Assembly: GCF_000003195.3 (NCBI RefSeq) | Contig: NC_012878.2 | Span: forward strand, 56,854,629-56,918,628 | Direction of reading: 5' to 3' | Origin: Sorghum bicolor | Lineage: Eukaryota; Streptophyta; Magnoliopsida; Poales; Poaceae | DNA length: 64,000 nt | Shown here: in pieces, positions 48,208 through 60,335 of the stretch | Position numbering within the stretch: position 1 is the stretch's first letter | How the letters are laid out: every line of letters begins with the position of its first letter | Translations under genes and position numbers: made by a program | The notes under the pieces: model-generated | Databases searched by the model: none | What the model was told of the DNA's origin: nothing | The model's input: only the letters and a program-made list of their open reading frames with translations

Positions 48208-48447
48208 ACCCCTCGGTCCCAACTTCCAAATTAAGTGTTGTTTTAGATTCACGTATTATAAGTTTGACTTGATTTATATAAAAATATGTGTAATATTTAT
48301 ATTTCCAAATAAATTTGTTAGAAGACTAGATTTAAAGATCTTTTCAATGATATTAATTATGTAACATAAATATTAATGATTTTAAATATATATTTAATTA
48401 AAATTATTTTTTAAGAACGACAATTATTTTGGGATGGAAGGAGTATA
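48208..48447. mobile_element. Stowaway-like MITE
   Basis: Starts ACCCCTCGGTCCCAACTTCC and ends TATTTTGGGATGGAAGGAGT with typical AT-rich interior. One of three MITEs packed into 47.67-48.45 kb. Confidence 0.7.
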
Positions 48448-49010
48448 CTTTTCCCAGCAATCTTTTCCATGCTAGTGAACTAAAAATCTGGTCCCTCGTC
48501 GTACGTAAGTAGCCCTTTCTGTTTGTCTGACCTTGGAGACTTCCATGGTCTGCAACCGTGTCAACAATGAAGTTCTCGTCGCACTTCACTTTCTAGCGCC
48601 TTGTAACGTCTTTACCATAGACCAGAGACCTTTCTCACGCGCACGAGGAAGCTTCGTGGAGGGTAGTGTGGCGCCGTCCAACAAAGGTGGTAGCAAAACA
48701 TTGTCACAGCTGTGTCCAGTGGCTCGTAACAAGTGCCACCAATGGATCAAAAATCCTCATTCAGGACACCAATCTAGAGTTTTTCACCACGGAGCAGTGT
48801 ATACAGAGGGCTACCAAGATGACTAGCTCGATTAGAAATCTAGTCGTTCGAAAAGTCGTCATTCAATCATGATTAGTCGTCCAACAACGAGGAGGAAGAC
48901 TAGACTTGATCTATGACATTGTGACTGCATGTCCTATTCATGGGCCTACTTAACTATGCTTAGAGGTGGGTTATTAGGCTGCCAATTTGGCATGTTAGGT
49001 TAGCACATAA
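48448..49010. other. Intergenic, nothing recognised
   Basis: TAGTCGT/GACTAG motifs repeat around 48820-48900, perhaps a transposon fragment. No gene. Confidence 0.35.
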
Positions 49011-49147
49011 GGCTTTATTTGGATGTAGTCGGATTCACATCAATCCACATGTATTGGGGTGGATTGGAGTGGAACTTGAACTAAATTCCACCCCAATCCA
49101 CTTCAAATGTGGATTGACGTGAATCCGACAACATTCAAACAAAGCCC
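49011..49147. mobile_element. Foldback MITE with long inverted arms
   Basis: The left half (GGCTTTATTTGGATGTAGTC, then GGATTCACATCAATCCACAT) and the inverted right half (GGGCTTTGTTTGAATGTTGT, then CGGATTCACGTCAATCCACA) pair over nearly the whole 137-bp length. A single transcript would form a long hairpin. Confidence 0.75.
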
Positions 49148-50239
49148 AAATTGTGTCCAAACTCCACTACAAACACATAGAACGGAGCAACACTGATTTC
49201 CTTCTCCCATGCCATCACAATTCCTCCGGTGAGTGAATTACCCCCACCCCACCCATACACACGCACTATTCGTCATCTCCTACGCTACTTATCCTCCGTG
49301 TGTCGTTTTTTCTTCTCCTGCGTGCTATTCTTTGTGATGTGTCGTTCCTGTGGTGAAGTTGCCGCCCTTCGTGATGACTCTGCTGCCAGTGAGTGTGCCC
49401 TTTCCCTCCCCTATCCCTTACTCTGGGCGCCAGCGCCGACCTCTTGCATGCTTGTTGTGCTTGTGCCACTACGCCCTTGCTTACTATGCTCCATCCTAAG
49501 ATGTCGCACGGCTGTTGTGTATACAATTAGTCAGGTTTATCGGTGCCATGCCAATCAGTTATGCACTACAAGTAAGCACAATTAGACAAGTTGATCGGTG
49601 CTATGGCCATTAGAATCGATTAGGTGATTTGATGATCGGTGTGCCACACCAACTAGGATCTAATAGAATCGATTAGACGATTTGACAACAATGACAGCAA
49701 TCAACTCTCAATAGTTAGTCACCAAGTAGCCACTAATATGGTCGTGATGCTTGCTTTATTGTGTATACTATATAGTATATGTATATATAGATATGCACGT
49801 ATAGTATGGACGACTAGGTTCAACTGTATGGTTTGTAAACCCGGAATAGTGATATCATCCGCCTTACACACAGGAAGTGCACTGAAACTTTGAGATACAA
49901 ACTCACTTATCAGACACACAAAAGGCGAGGCGAATTACCAAGAGAGGAGCTAGCACATGAGAAGAATACTGCTCACTAATTAGCAACAGAGTAAAAGGTA
50001 ATAAGAATCCTAAATCAGGACCCCCAATACTTGCTCAACTTGTGTATTAATCATATTTCGTATACATGCACGTGATTTTCATTGCAACCAAGCACATTTG
50101 CAAAAGGAAACAACGATTGGGAAAGGAAAGAGCTATTCTTTTAGTCTACATGTAAACCTCCCCTATAATTCCCTTGCAACAATGATGTAAAGCTTTTCAA
50201 GAACTGACTGTAAAAACATTTCATATCCACTTACTTTTC
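49148..50239. other. Intergenic; 3' flank of DUF2921 gene
   Basis: Short ORFs only. The last few hundred bases likely include the 3' UTR of the minus-strand gene that follows. CGATTAGA(T/C)GATTTGA-like sequence recurs near 49617 and 49673. Confidence 0.4.
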
Positions 50240-52945
50240 TTAAGAACTGACTGTGGAAACCATTTCATACTCTCTTGTCTTCCTGTTCTTCGAACAAAGG
50301 AAGAAAGCTCCTCCACGCCACTGCTGAAAGAAGAGAAGCACCGACAGTAGTAGTGCTCCGCAAGGTATGACGATGTCCCAAGCAAGGCTGAAGAGATCAT
50401 CATGAGGGCTCGCATACATGTAAGATGGTCTCAAGCTGGGCACAAAATGCTGTCGCCTGAACACATCATACACATGAGGCAGCGCACGGATTAAGGTGCT
50501 TCCAATATAGAACCCTGGGGAAAGGGCTCTAACTTTGGAATCTGAGAACACATTTAGGATCACTTGAGGGAGCAAGAACCCATCGAGTATCAATCCACAA
50601 TAAGACACAAGGTCCTCCCAGAATGCATGCTCGATTGGCTTCAAGTGGACAACCTGCCTTAGCATTCTTCGGCTGTGGTTCGATCTCATGTGAACAACCC
50701 AAGTAATAACTCCCCCAATTATGTACAGTGGCAAGCATATCCAGAGCACTTTCTTCTCAGCAGACCATGACTCAGCTTTGCTGACATCCACAGATCGTGC
50801 AGACCAAGCCAGCTGAAGAAGACGCAACTGCAGCAGAAAGGTTATCATGGTAATGATTCGCACCATAACTTCATTCACCTCAAGCCATCCACCACCTGAA
50901 AGTGGAACAGTCTGTTTGTTGCTGTTCTTGAAGAGAGCGTCAAAGTTCAGCACAAGAGGGATCATGTAGCCAAGAGCCAGAACAACAAGCATGGTGATAG
51001 ACATGGCAGGGAGTGCTTCAGGGACCTTTTTGACATGAAATAGCTGCACAGCAATGAAGATGCATGCTAGTGTCATAGAGATCAAGGCCATGGTGCTTTC
51101 TAAGTCCATTCTCCATATTGATTCGTCCACTTGCTCTACATACATCCCATATGAAGCAATGTCCAGTGTTTTAAAGAAAAGAGGGTCAGTCTTCTTCCTC
51201 AAGCTTTTGATTGTCCCCTTCACATGCTGTGCAACCTTTGCATCCAAAGAAGAAAACTGAGCAGTCACCAGAATTTCACAATCTGATGAGACATTAAGTT
51301 CTCGACAAGCGATCATGCAAAGGGAACCTGTCTTAGTATCATAAACACCCTCAGCAGAGATATGTCGACGGTGGAATGATTCTAGAGACCAATTGCCAAC
51401 ATAGTAGATATCATAGCTGACATTAAGCAGTCTTTGCTTCATCTCGGCTGTGACATGCTGAAAATGGGGATCTTGATCAACCAAAGAGTTACCATCAAAC
51501 AACATTGATCCAATTGTGACGGGTGAGGCATATCCAGAGCCGCCTCCTTTCTGCACGAAGAAACGGAACACCAAGTCCCGGTATGAATTGCTATCTGGGA
51601 ACTTCCCTTTCCTGTTCTTGTTCCATCCAGATTTCTCATAGTGCTTCATAGCCTCATCCACCTTAGTGTAATTATACTTCAAACCAGAAAGATTGCCCCT
51701 ATAGTTGGGAGTGATTGCACTAGAACCTGCAGCAATGGCCTCACCACTTTCTAGACTTGCATTCCAGACCAGACCAGCAGAAAAGCTCCGTTGCTGTAAA
51801 GACCACACTGCCGGGAACCAGAAGCTCATCCCAATTCCACACTCACCCACTGCCAAATCTACACGGGATGGCCCCTTCACCACGTGACACCCTTTGAGGC
51901 AAAGCCGGCTGCTCTTCTGATCCCAGAACCCATCCACCACGACAGCCTTCTCCCCCAGCATGAAGTAGTACCTTGATACCTCTGTCTGGTTAGTGAACGC
52001 CACATAAGCGCGGACAGCTCCATCATCGTTGCAGTGCATCCGGTTGACATACATGTAGCTTTGGTGAATCCCCAGTGAAGATGCGATCGACTCGCTGCCA
52101 TTCGGGTAGTCCAACCTGAACGGCGATTTGAGCATGGAACTGAGGTGGGCGCACGAGAAATTCCTATTCTCGAACACCTGCAGCGCGTCAAGCCTCCCCG
52201 CAGGCGGCGGCGGGCAGGAGGCGCTCTCCCCGTACACGTAGCCCTCCTGGGCGTAGGCGACGAGTGAGATGGGCTCGATGGGGTTGATGGTGTCGACGTT
52301 CTCGAGGCGACCGGTGACGAAGGGCCGCGTCACGTTGGCGGGGATGGGGAAACCGAGGCGGAGCACGACGGGGAGGAAGTGCACGGGCGTGCCGTCGACG
52401 GAGCGCCCAGACCCGGTGCCGACCATGCAGAGGTCCCCGGACGCGGTGGAGTAGTAGCCCTCCAGGCCGAAGGTGATGGAGCCGCGCCGCCCCGTGAAGC
52501 GCGGGAGGTGCGGGCGGAAGTGGCGCGCGCGGCCGTCGTACTCGAAGAGGTTCCGGCCGCCGCGGTCGCGGAACGGGCGGCGCCCGCCGGAGACGGTGAG
52601 AGTGGCGGAGACGTGGAGGAGCGACGCGTTGGTGGTGCGGGCGACGGAGGAGGGGAACAGCGAGAAGGAGCGCGGCTGGTAGGTGTCGGAGCCGAAGATG
52701 CGGTCTCCGCCGACGAAGTACCCGGTGGAGACCTCGGGGACGGGGACAGGGGCGTCGGGCCCGAGCGCGGAAACTTGGCCGCCGGGCAGGTCGAGCGCGG
52801 ACGGGAGGTTGGGGCAGTGGCGGGAGTAGGAGAAGGAGGACAGGGAGGCATCCGCCGCGGCGGCGGGGATCAGGAGTAGGAGCAGGAGCAGGAGGGGGAG
52901 GACGAGGAGCGGGTGGTGGCTAGGGTTTGCGCGCGGTGGCGCCAT
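50240..52945 (-). CDS. DUF2921 family membrane protein
   Basis: A single-exon gene of 901 residues. The N-terminus has a strong signal peptide (leucine run at about 13-25, then PAAAADA). A long lumenal or extracellular region follows, with repeated DUF2921-type blocks such as GYYSTASGDLCMVGTG, GFWDQKSSRLCLKGCHVV and GVYDTKTGSLCMIACRELN. About seven membrane segments lie from residue ~619 (MALISMTLACIFIAVQLFHV) to ~872 (IPCGALLLSVLLFFQQW), and a short basic tail ends in SKNRKTREYEMVSTVSS. Known relatives include the transmembrane E3 ligase FLYING SAUCER1, but I see no RING-type cysteine array here, so ligase activity should not be assumed. Length and lack of introns fit the intronless branch of this plant family. 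Molecular function is unknown. Confidence 0.9.
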   Translation of the reverse strand: MAPPRANPSHHPLLVLPLLLLLLLLIPAAAADASLSSFSYSRHCPNLPSALDLPGGQVSALGPDAPVPVPEVSTGYFVGGDRIFGSDTYQPRSFSLFPSSVARTTNASLLHVSATLTVSGGRRPFRDRGGRNLFEYDGRARHFRPHLPRFTGRRGSITFGLEGYYSTASGDLCMVGTGSGRSVDGTPVHFLPVVLRLGFPIPANVTRPFVTGRLENVDTINPIEPISLVAYAQEGYVYGESASCPPPPAGRLDALQVFENRNFSCAHLSSMLKSPFRLDYPNGSESIASSLGIHQSYMYVNRMHCNDDGAVRAYVAFTNQTEVSRYYFMLGEKAVVVDGFWDQKSSRLCLKGCHVVKGPSRVDLAVGECGIGMSFWFPAVWSLQQRSFSAGLVWNASLESGEAIAAGSSAITPNYRGNLSGLKYNYTKVDEAMKHYEKSGWNKNRKGKFPDSNSYRDLVFRFFVQKGGGSGYASPVTIGSMLFDGNSLVDQDPHFQHVTAEMKQRLLNVSYDIYYVGNWSLESFHRRHISAEGVYDTKTGSLCMIACRELNVSSDCEILVTAQFSSLDAKVAQHVKGTIKSLRKKTDPLFFKTLDIASYGMYVEQVDESIWRMDLESTMALISMTLACIFIAVQLFHVKKVPEALPAMSITMLVVLALGYMIPLVLNFDALFKNSNKQTVPLSGGGWLEVNEVMVRIITMITFLLQLRLLQLAWSARSVDVSKAESWSAEKKVLWICLPLYIIGGVITWVVHMRSNHSRRMLRQVVHLKPIEHAFWEDLVSYCGLILDGFLLPQVILNVFSDSKVRALSPGFYIGSTLIRALPHVYDVFRRQHFVPSLRPSYMYASPHDDLFSLAWDIVIPCGALLLSVLLFFQQWRGGAFFLCSKNRKTREYEMVSTVSS

Positions 52946-53224
52946 TTTGGAGGCGGAGAGGAAGCGGAGAGTGAGATCTCGTCTCCCCCTCCCCTCGCCC
53001 AGGTCTTTGTTCGGGGAAGGAGAGGACGACGGGGGGAGGAGAGGAGCGGCGGAAGGCTTGACTTCGCGGGTTTAAGCTGTTGGTGTGTTAGATGGGATTT
53101 TTTTTTTCCTTTCAGTTTTTCATGGATTCGATGGGAATATTCTTTTCTTACTTTTTTTTACCAGAATGATTGGTTTTTGTTACTATCTAGGTATCTCTCA
53201 AAAAGAATACAACGCATTCTTGGT
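52946..53224. other. Upstream region of DUF2921 gene
   Basis: G/A-rich on the plus strand to about 53070 (leader of the minus-strand gene), then T-rich. No TATA box stands out. Confidence 0.35.
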
Positions 53225-53448
53225 TAACTTCTCTAAAACTTAATTTAACCAAACATGTAGATAAAAGGATTAATATTTGTGACACCAAATGATTATATAG
53301 TATGAAAATATATCTTAGGACAAATCTAATAATACTTATTTGATATTACAAATACTGGTATTTTTTTCTTTATAGTTAGTCAAACTCAAGATTTTTTTTA
53401 ACTTGGTACAATGTTAAAATTATACTCTTTTTCGGATGGAGGGAATAC
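53225..53448. mobile_element. Stowaway-like MITE, one end lost
   Basis: The right end TATACTCTTTTTCGGATGGA followed by GGGAATA is clear. AT-rich interior with TTAGTCAAACTCAAGA. No matching left end. Confidence 0.5.
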
Positions 53449-53980
53449 CATACTAGATCCATTGCAGCAATGATTTATTCATCATACATAGATTACATTT
53501 ACTTTACCTTATTTTACAATCTTGAAAACATCACTGTAGCAAGGACCCTACTAGGGCAACCGTTTTTAAGAGGCTCTCAAATTCTCCTCCAAGGCTCCAA
53601 GCCTTTACTCCCAATAGCTCTAAAGTGACCTCCTATTTGTATTGGCGTTATTTTCATTCACTCTAATGACTTTTTCTGTAGTCGTGCCACTGGCTTTAGT
53701 CGTCCGAGGAAGCATCGTTAGCCGTAGATCAAGCCCCTCTTCGGTCAAATCAATCCTCCTCAATTTTCAGTCTCCCAAGGTCAGCCTTGCAGTTACCTTC
53801 TTCCCCATTCCAGGCTCGGTCCCCCCTAAGCTTGCCCCTCCCAAGCAGTGCTCCTTGATAATCAACACTCTCCCCGAGTTTGGTCCCTTAGTGAGAGCAA
53901 ACCTTACCATGACCACTTGACCTGACTTCGACCCAAGAAAATCCTAATTTGTCTTGACATAGCAAGTGTATCAATGGCCC
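53449..53980. other. Intergenic, nothing recognised
   Basis: A 92-codon ORF (53642-53920) has no recognised domain. Otherwise featureless. Confidence 0.35.
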
Positions 53981-53983
53981 TTA

Positions 53984-54226
53984 GAGCAAGTATTATAATA
54001 CAGCCAGCTGCTGGCTGTAAGACTTCTTTACAGCCTTCTTGCAGCCTACTCATATAATGGTTAGCCCATCACTATTAATACATGGGCCACTTGTCTGTCT
54101 CACAGATTTTCTTGGTTTTTGTGTCTGAGCCGGCTGTAAGCTTACAGCCCACTTTTACTCTCTCTCCTCTTCTCTCTCCTCCACCTCAGCATTTAGCTGG
54201 CTTACAGCCTACTATAATACTTGCTC
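53984..54226. mobile_element. Tourist-like MITE with TTA target duplication
   Basis: Ends GAGCAAGTATTATAATACAG and CTATAATACTTGCTC are near-perfect inverted repeats. TTA flanks at 53981-53983 and 54227-54229. The interior has CAGCCAGCTGCTGGCTG and several TTACAGCC motifs. 243 bp. Confidence 0.88.
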
Positions 54227-54229
54227 TTA

Positions 54230-55148
54230 GTTGTTTATCTATAACCCGTGCTAACATAGAAGGCATGCCAACATAGAAATTAACGAAAAAGTACTCAAGA
54301 AATGGCTCAACTAGGCTTGGCTCGATGTGTCCGTCAGGTTGGCAAGGGCCAAAATTGAACTAACATTATTTTTTTGGTCCAACCCATCATGGCATTTGGT
54401 CAAGTCTAACCGAGAACTGCCTTGATGGATTCTCCAAGGTATGAAGCTCCTGTCTTTGTTGGAAAAAAAAAATAATGCCGACCATAGAATAGAACTGATG
54501 AAATTGGTGAATGAGAAGATGGGAATTCCCTTCCTTTGTTCTTGGATTGGGTGGGAAAATTTGTTTTCTTTTCTTGTTTTTCCTCTCTTTTTGACCAGAG
54601 TGATAAGCTTTTTAGATCCATTGGGCGTGACGAGTGATATTATGTTTTAATTGGATCTATTGGAGCAGTGATGACGTACTATTCATCATCTGATCGTATT
54701 GTCGCCTGTAAAGTTGGTTGGGGTAGTAATTTGCATCCACCCATGCGGGTGGGCGTTACGGAGCATGTGCCCCGTTGGCCAGTTGGGTGCAGAAAAATCA
54801 GGGAGAAAATAAATAACTTGCCTGAAACAAAGCGTGCATTGCCTAGACCACGATAGTGTGAGTAACCAAACGAAACCACAAAATAGGTTTCGTAAAAGAA
54901 TACTTGAGAGGCAGCAAATCAGCAAAGGCTGGCTATGAGCGTTTTGTTTCAGATGGTGCCTAAGTACTACGTAGCCGAGGCTGCGGCGGCAAATCGTAAT
55001 CCTTCGCAAATAAATAAATAAATAAATAATGAATCCTGGTGATAAAAGTAGCCCATCCAGTCGTCCTTCGTCCGAGTGCATGTCTCTGTGGACGGCAGCG
55101 CTAGCTCAGGACAGGAAACAGGAGAGCATCATCATCATCATCCAGTGA
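54230..55148. other. Intergenic, nothing recognised
   Basis: Includes an AAAT/TAAA repeat near 55010 and an ATC repeat near 55128. No gene. Confidence 0.35.
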
Positions 55149-55370
55149 GGCCTTGTTTAGATCCAAAATTTTTTTTAGATTTTAACACTATAGTATTTTT
55201 ATTTTTATTTGACAAATATTATCTAATTATGGAGTAACTTTATCTCACAATTCACAATCAAACTATGCAATTAGTTTTTGTTTTCATTTATATTTAATGT
55301 TTCATGCATGTGTCACAAGATTCGATGTGACAGAAATTCTTAAAAAGTTTTTGGTTTTTGGAACGAATTA
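55149..55370 (+). mobile_element. GGCCTTGTTTAG-family MITE, 3' end cut by Stowaway
   Basis: Starts GGCCTTGTTTAGATCC with landmarks AACACTATAGTATTTTT and GATTCGATGTGACAG. The expected AACTAAACAAGGCC end is replaced where the next element begins. Confidence 0.75.
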
Positions 55371-55533
55371 CTTCCTTTGTTCCAAATTATAAATCGTTTT
55401 GATTTTTTTATATCAAATTTGCTGTGTATCTAGTTACAATGTATATCTAGATATATAGTAAATATTGTATCTACATACACAGCCAATTTAATATACCAAT
55501 AAAATTATAAGTTATAATTTAGAATAGAGGAGT
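55371..55533. mobile_element. Stowaway-like MITE, short
   Basis: Starts CTTCCTTTGTTCCAAATTAT and ends AATTTAGAATAGAGGAGTAT. About 163 bp with an inverted TACAATGTATA-type centre. Confidence 0.55.
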
Positions 55534-56014
55534 ATATACAAATATACATACGATACAATGAACAGACACTGTGGCAGGCACACCGAGCCTGACAGCCTGA
55601 GGTAACGAGATCTGAGATCACACTAACGAATTAGGCAGGAATCGCCTGATCAACCTCATTTTGATATCCAAATGGTGATCCCAAATCATATAGCGACACA
55701 AGCTAACGTCATATGTCGACACAAGCTGCCGAGCTGCGGACGATGGCTCCGCAGATAAAGCAGCACATAAATACCCTTACAGGCTATTATATACCTATAT
55801 GGTAGAATGGTGTCCCTAAACCCGAATAAGTCGATTATGTTTTACCAGAAGAGCTAGGTAGGGATATTTACATAGACTACCTACAGAAAGCAGTTAGATG
55901 AACGGCAGCGCAGGCATTAAACTTGATGTGTGGCGGTGTGGCCCCCTATCGACTGAGGATAGGAGCCGTAGCTTGAATGGTTAAGTTTATTTCTTAGAGC
56001 AAGCCGACTCTGCC
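55534..56014. other. 3' flank of E2-1 gene
   Basis: Probably includes the 3' UTR of the minus-strand E2 gene. Nothing else recognised. Confidence 0.4.
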
Positions 56015-59000
56015 TTACAGCCTCAGTGTGGTATCCGCTGCGGATGTGGAAGCTCCAGATCTTGCCTTCTCGGTGAGGAACTTGTCGCAGTCCGCACCCT
56101 TCGCAGTGAACTCCATCAGAAGTTCCTCATTAAGTCTCTTCAGTGACTGCTTGAACCTCACCGAGCAGCTCTTGTCACCTTCATCAACGTCCTGCACTCC
56201 ATCACCAGAAAGGCATCCAACCTGGGCACCATCCAGGTAGGCTCTGCAAGCTACAAGGATGTTGCGCCCATACTTGCGGAAATGGCCAGCAACAAAATCC
56301 TCAAAATTCTGCAGGCAGTACATCCACATTAGATTTGCATATGAAAAAGCATAGATGGCTAAACAAACAATAGTTCTATCACAACAGGTACTATACTACA
56401 AATCAAATCTCCATGTTCAAGAGGTTGAGCGCCATATTCAGCAAGCTTGCCATTGTTATATTGATTTCGAAAAGCTCAGTAATACTACAGAAATAAGTAG
56501 TATTCCCATAATTAGAACAATAACAGAGGCATACCTTTGGTGGATTTCGAAGAGAGTACAACATCGTCCTGCAGGATAGCAGGAACGTATCTTCATTATA
56601 TGTCAGGGATTTCTTCTCCCCATGAACTGTGTTAGCATGCATAGCATAGCCAGGCTCATTGAAATAAGGTTTTGCATTCAAAACCAAAGCTTGAATAGAG
56701 ACCAGGACCTGCAGCATAGTTGAATTGGCTGGATTCCACTTCTCACATCCACTGCCAGTCCAGGTGTTTAGGAGGCTAAGGCACACCTTCCCACAAGCAT
56801 ACAAGTTTGGATTAAGCCGCAAACCACCAGCACGGTAATTCACCATCTGTATAGAATCAACTGATCATCCCATGATCCATAAAGCAACTGAAGAAACAAG
56901 GAAAATAATTAACTGGTATACAAGTGCTAAGTAAATATTACCGGCGGTACATTTGGATACTGAGGAGGGAAGTAAATGTCAAAGAAGAAGAGACCGTCAT
57001 GGTAAGGAGTACCAGCTGGTCCCATAATGACAGCTCTAAGCAGGTCCATTCTATCCTCATATGCCCTCACAAATATAGTATCTATTCAATTTGGGAAAAA
57101 AAAAATACAAATTAGAATATTTTCTTGAGAGCAGACGAGTGAGATTATAATCATTCTTGGCCATTATGAATAGAGCCTTCTAAGTTTTAAAAACAGTACG
57201 GAAATGTTCTCAAGACAAAAGAAGTATTTCAACTAACAAAGACATGGTTGCACCAAGTGTGGTACTATTCAAAAACACTAATGCAACCAATTCATAAAAT
57301 TACGGTAGAGTAAGCAACAGCTACATACCTGGCAAATCTTTCTCTAGAACTTTCCACTCATGCTGAATACGTTTCACCCAGTCTTTTGATGGCTGTCAAA
57401 ATAAATTTTTTGAGTACTGAACTTAACTAAGACAATAAATGATAGCGAGGGCAGGGCAAAAAGAAAGTTACCTTTTTTACCACCTGAACCCTTCTCTTTT
57501 CTGGCTTTGAATAATAATGATCACTGTGATCATCAACAGTATCAAATCGTTTGAAGGCCTTGTATTTTTCTTCGATTTTATCATCTACAGCCTTAGTGGG
57601 TTTGGTCTTATTTGCAATCTCAATAGCAGTCTTCTGCGTCCATGATAAAGAAGCCTCCAGACCAGGTGGAACATCAAGGTTATCAAACTTGGCAGACAAA
57701 CCAAATTTAAATTCACTTTCAATAAGTGGAGCATCATAACCATCATCCTCAAACTCATCTTCATCATAAGCATAGTCTTCTTCAAATCCCTCATAGGGGT
57801 ACTCATCAGAATAGTTGTAAACTGCCTCATCTTGAAACACTTTGTGATCAACCCAGGAATCAGTATGTTTTGAAGCATATGTGCTTGGGCCAGGTATGTC
57901 CGGAAACCAACCACTCTGAATTTATTTACAAAAAAAGAACATGTCTGAGCTTGCATGGTATAAAAGCAAATAATATGAGAAAGAAAAAGATACGAGGGAA
58001 TTTACCTTGCCATACTTTGGCCAATTCATAGGGCAAGGGCATACAGCAGTTTGCTTATTCTTGTCCACTGGTGCTTTATCAGCAATAATTATGACTCCAT
58101 CAGGATCATCATCATCAATTTCAATTACTTCTTGAGGTACAACCTATTGTTGAAGCAAGCACAAATTTCAGAAGAAAATGCATCAATTAGTAGTTTCTAG
58201 AACTGCAATTCAGTTCTGCAAGCAACACTCTTTTGACACAGTATAATTGTAACATGAAATGTGCTCAGAAGCTATTAATTTGCCATAATAAAACAAGACC
58301 ATTTGTTTGTCATAGTTTTAACATTCACCCTGTGCACCTAAAGAACAGAAATTATGCCACACATAATGATTCATGAAGATAATTCTGACAGTATTAAAAA
58401 GGATATGAGAGCACTTTTCAGTGTCACATATCTCAAAGCTTATTTCAGACCATCCACAATAGAATCCACTCGTTTGTCAGTGTAACATATTGAAAATAAG
58501 AGGGCTACTGTGATTACCAAAAAAGGAAAAATAAAGTGTTGGATGGTGAAGACTGTCATAAGTTCACAAAAAGGATCAAGGACCTGATGAATCAAATGAA
58601 GTTGCAAGGGGAACCGAACTAATATTATTAGAGGTAGTTTAGTATTCTTATGTGGCATTGTCATGATGTAATTCTTCTTTCTCATGCCGATTGCTCCCTA
58701 AGAAACTAATAAGAGTTCTGATTCCCATGAATTCATTCAGGTAGTCGGTGAGTTTTTTTTTCTCTAGAGAACAAACTACATTTTTTTTAGTTCCACTAGT
58801 TCATACTTCCATGGTTGACTACTACTAATAAGATGGATTGCCAATTGAACACTTCACAACACATCACATTTTTAGTTCAAATATATGACACACGAATTAA
58901 CTTATCAACTGCAATCTGCCATCATATAACCATCAGGCCTTATCAGAATTCACTATTTCCCTAGCACAATAAAGAAAATCAACCAGACCAGTCCCCAGGT

Positions 59001-59456
59001 ATCCAGACTTATAGACAAGCAGTATGAATTCTACACAGCCTGAAACCGTCAATTTTACTCGGCACTCAATCTACCAGTACAATCCGGTGGGCATCAACAC
59101 GTCACCCATCCACACGCACCACAAACCACAATTCCCGATTCCGAAACAACGACGGTAACAAAACTACGCGCAGCTAACAAAGGAGAAGGCGATTTGGAAA
59201 TCACCTGGCTCCGCTTCCTCTTGTGGTGGCTAGGGGTCCATCCCGCAGCCGCGGCCGGAGACACCTCGACCACGTCGGGGTCATCGAACGAAGAACTGCC
59301 CGCGCAGAGGTAACTCCTGCGAGGGGTACCGGAACGGCAGATCAACAAATCCGCATCAGAAATTCAGAATTGAAGGAAGGGGGAAGAGACGGGAGGAGGT
59401 GAGGGGCCAGATAGATCGGCGAAGGGCGTGACTCACTTGGAGGCGCGGGTCTTCAT
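56015..59456 (-). CDS. Large ubiquitin-conjugating enzyme E2 (PHO2/UBC25-like)
   Basis: Eight exons, 59456-59437, 59316-59205, 58143-58006, 57915-57472, 57392-57329, 57081-56942, 56846-56535 and 56308-56015, join in frame to 507 residues. The N-terminal half is plant-specific: a basic patch HHKRKRSQ (about 37-44, possible nuclear signal), [10 protein letters not shown], and a very acidic tyrosine-rich part ([20 protein letters not shown]). The UBC fold starts near [16 protein letters not shown] (residue ~239). It includes [21 protein letters not shown] in place of the usual HPN, and the catalytic GKVCLSLL with Cys328. This matches the large UBC23-26/PHO2 class. The target is unknown. A second, partial copy follows upstream of it on the same strand. 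Confidence 0.92.
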
Positions 59457-59507
59457 CGGACGCGCAGCAATGCGATCGCCGCCGATGGGCAGCGCCGGCG
59501 GTCGACG

Positions 59508-59515
59508 TTAGGGTT
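59508..59515 (-). promoter_or_regulatory. Telo-box upstream of E2-1
   Basis: AACCCTAA on the minus strand, about 52 bp upstream of the start codon. Telo-boxes are common in promoters and leaders of plant housekeeping genes. Confidence 0.5.
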
Positions 59516-59519
59516 CCGG

Positions 59520-60129
59520 CGAGATGGGTGGGGGAGGAGGAGGGTCTGGGTGGATGATGAGTGCGGCGGCGGAGACTGAGGAGAGAAGGGAATTTTTGTT
59601 TATTTATACAGAAGAAAAAAAAGTTTCTTCGAGACCGGCCCGAAGGACGGAAGGAGTAATAACGCGAGAAAGCAGTTCGGATTTTTGGAATTTGTTTTTA
59701 GAGATCTCTTTATTATTTTTTATTATTATATGGCCCGGTGCGCAGTTGGGCCCCTCGCGGCTTTCTGCATTCCATTCCAGTTCAGGTAATCAGCTTCGCA
59801 CGGGGGGCGGGCCGCTGCTTCAGTATATGGAGACCTTGGGAGACTGGATCGTGGGCCAAGGGCTACTCACGTGTGGTGTGGTGGCCGGTGGGTCAATAAT
59901 AATGCACATAACCACGTGTTCTCTAATATTTTAATGCTAATCAGAAGGCGATTATCGATGCATCTATCCGCACCAGTACGACGTAGAATATTTTATTTTA
60001 TAGCTGCATCGAAGAAAGTAAATAATACTATAAATGATTTGTAATAAACAATGTGGGGGTTAGGCACGTAGCTACAATCCAATAACAAATTATTTATCAC
60101 GCACTTTACTTTTAACAAAATTTACATAT
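59520..60129. other. Intergenic, upstream of E2-1
   Basis: GC-rich then AT-rich. A 136-codon ORF (59524-59934) overlaps the promoter side and has no domain. Confidence 0.35.
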
Positions 60130-60335
60130 GGCCTTGTTTAGTTCACCCCTAAAACTAAAAACTTTTTAAGATTTCCCGTCACATCAAATCTTACGGCATA
60201 TGCATGAAACACTAAATATAGACGAAAATAAAAATTAATTGCACAATTTATCTATAAATCGCAAGATGAATATTTTGAATCTAGTTAGTCGTTGACAATA
60301 ATTACCAAATAAAAACAAATATATTTTGTGAGACT
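60130..60335 (-). mobile_element. GGCCTTGTTTAG-family MITE, 3' end degenerate
   Basis: Starts GGCCTTGTTTAGTTCACCC with landmarks AATCTTACGGCATATGCATG and CTAAATATAGACG. The right terminus is not recognisable. Confidence 0.7.
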
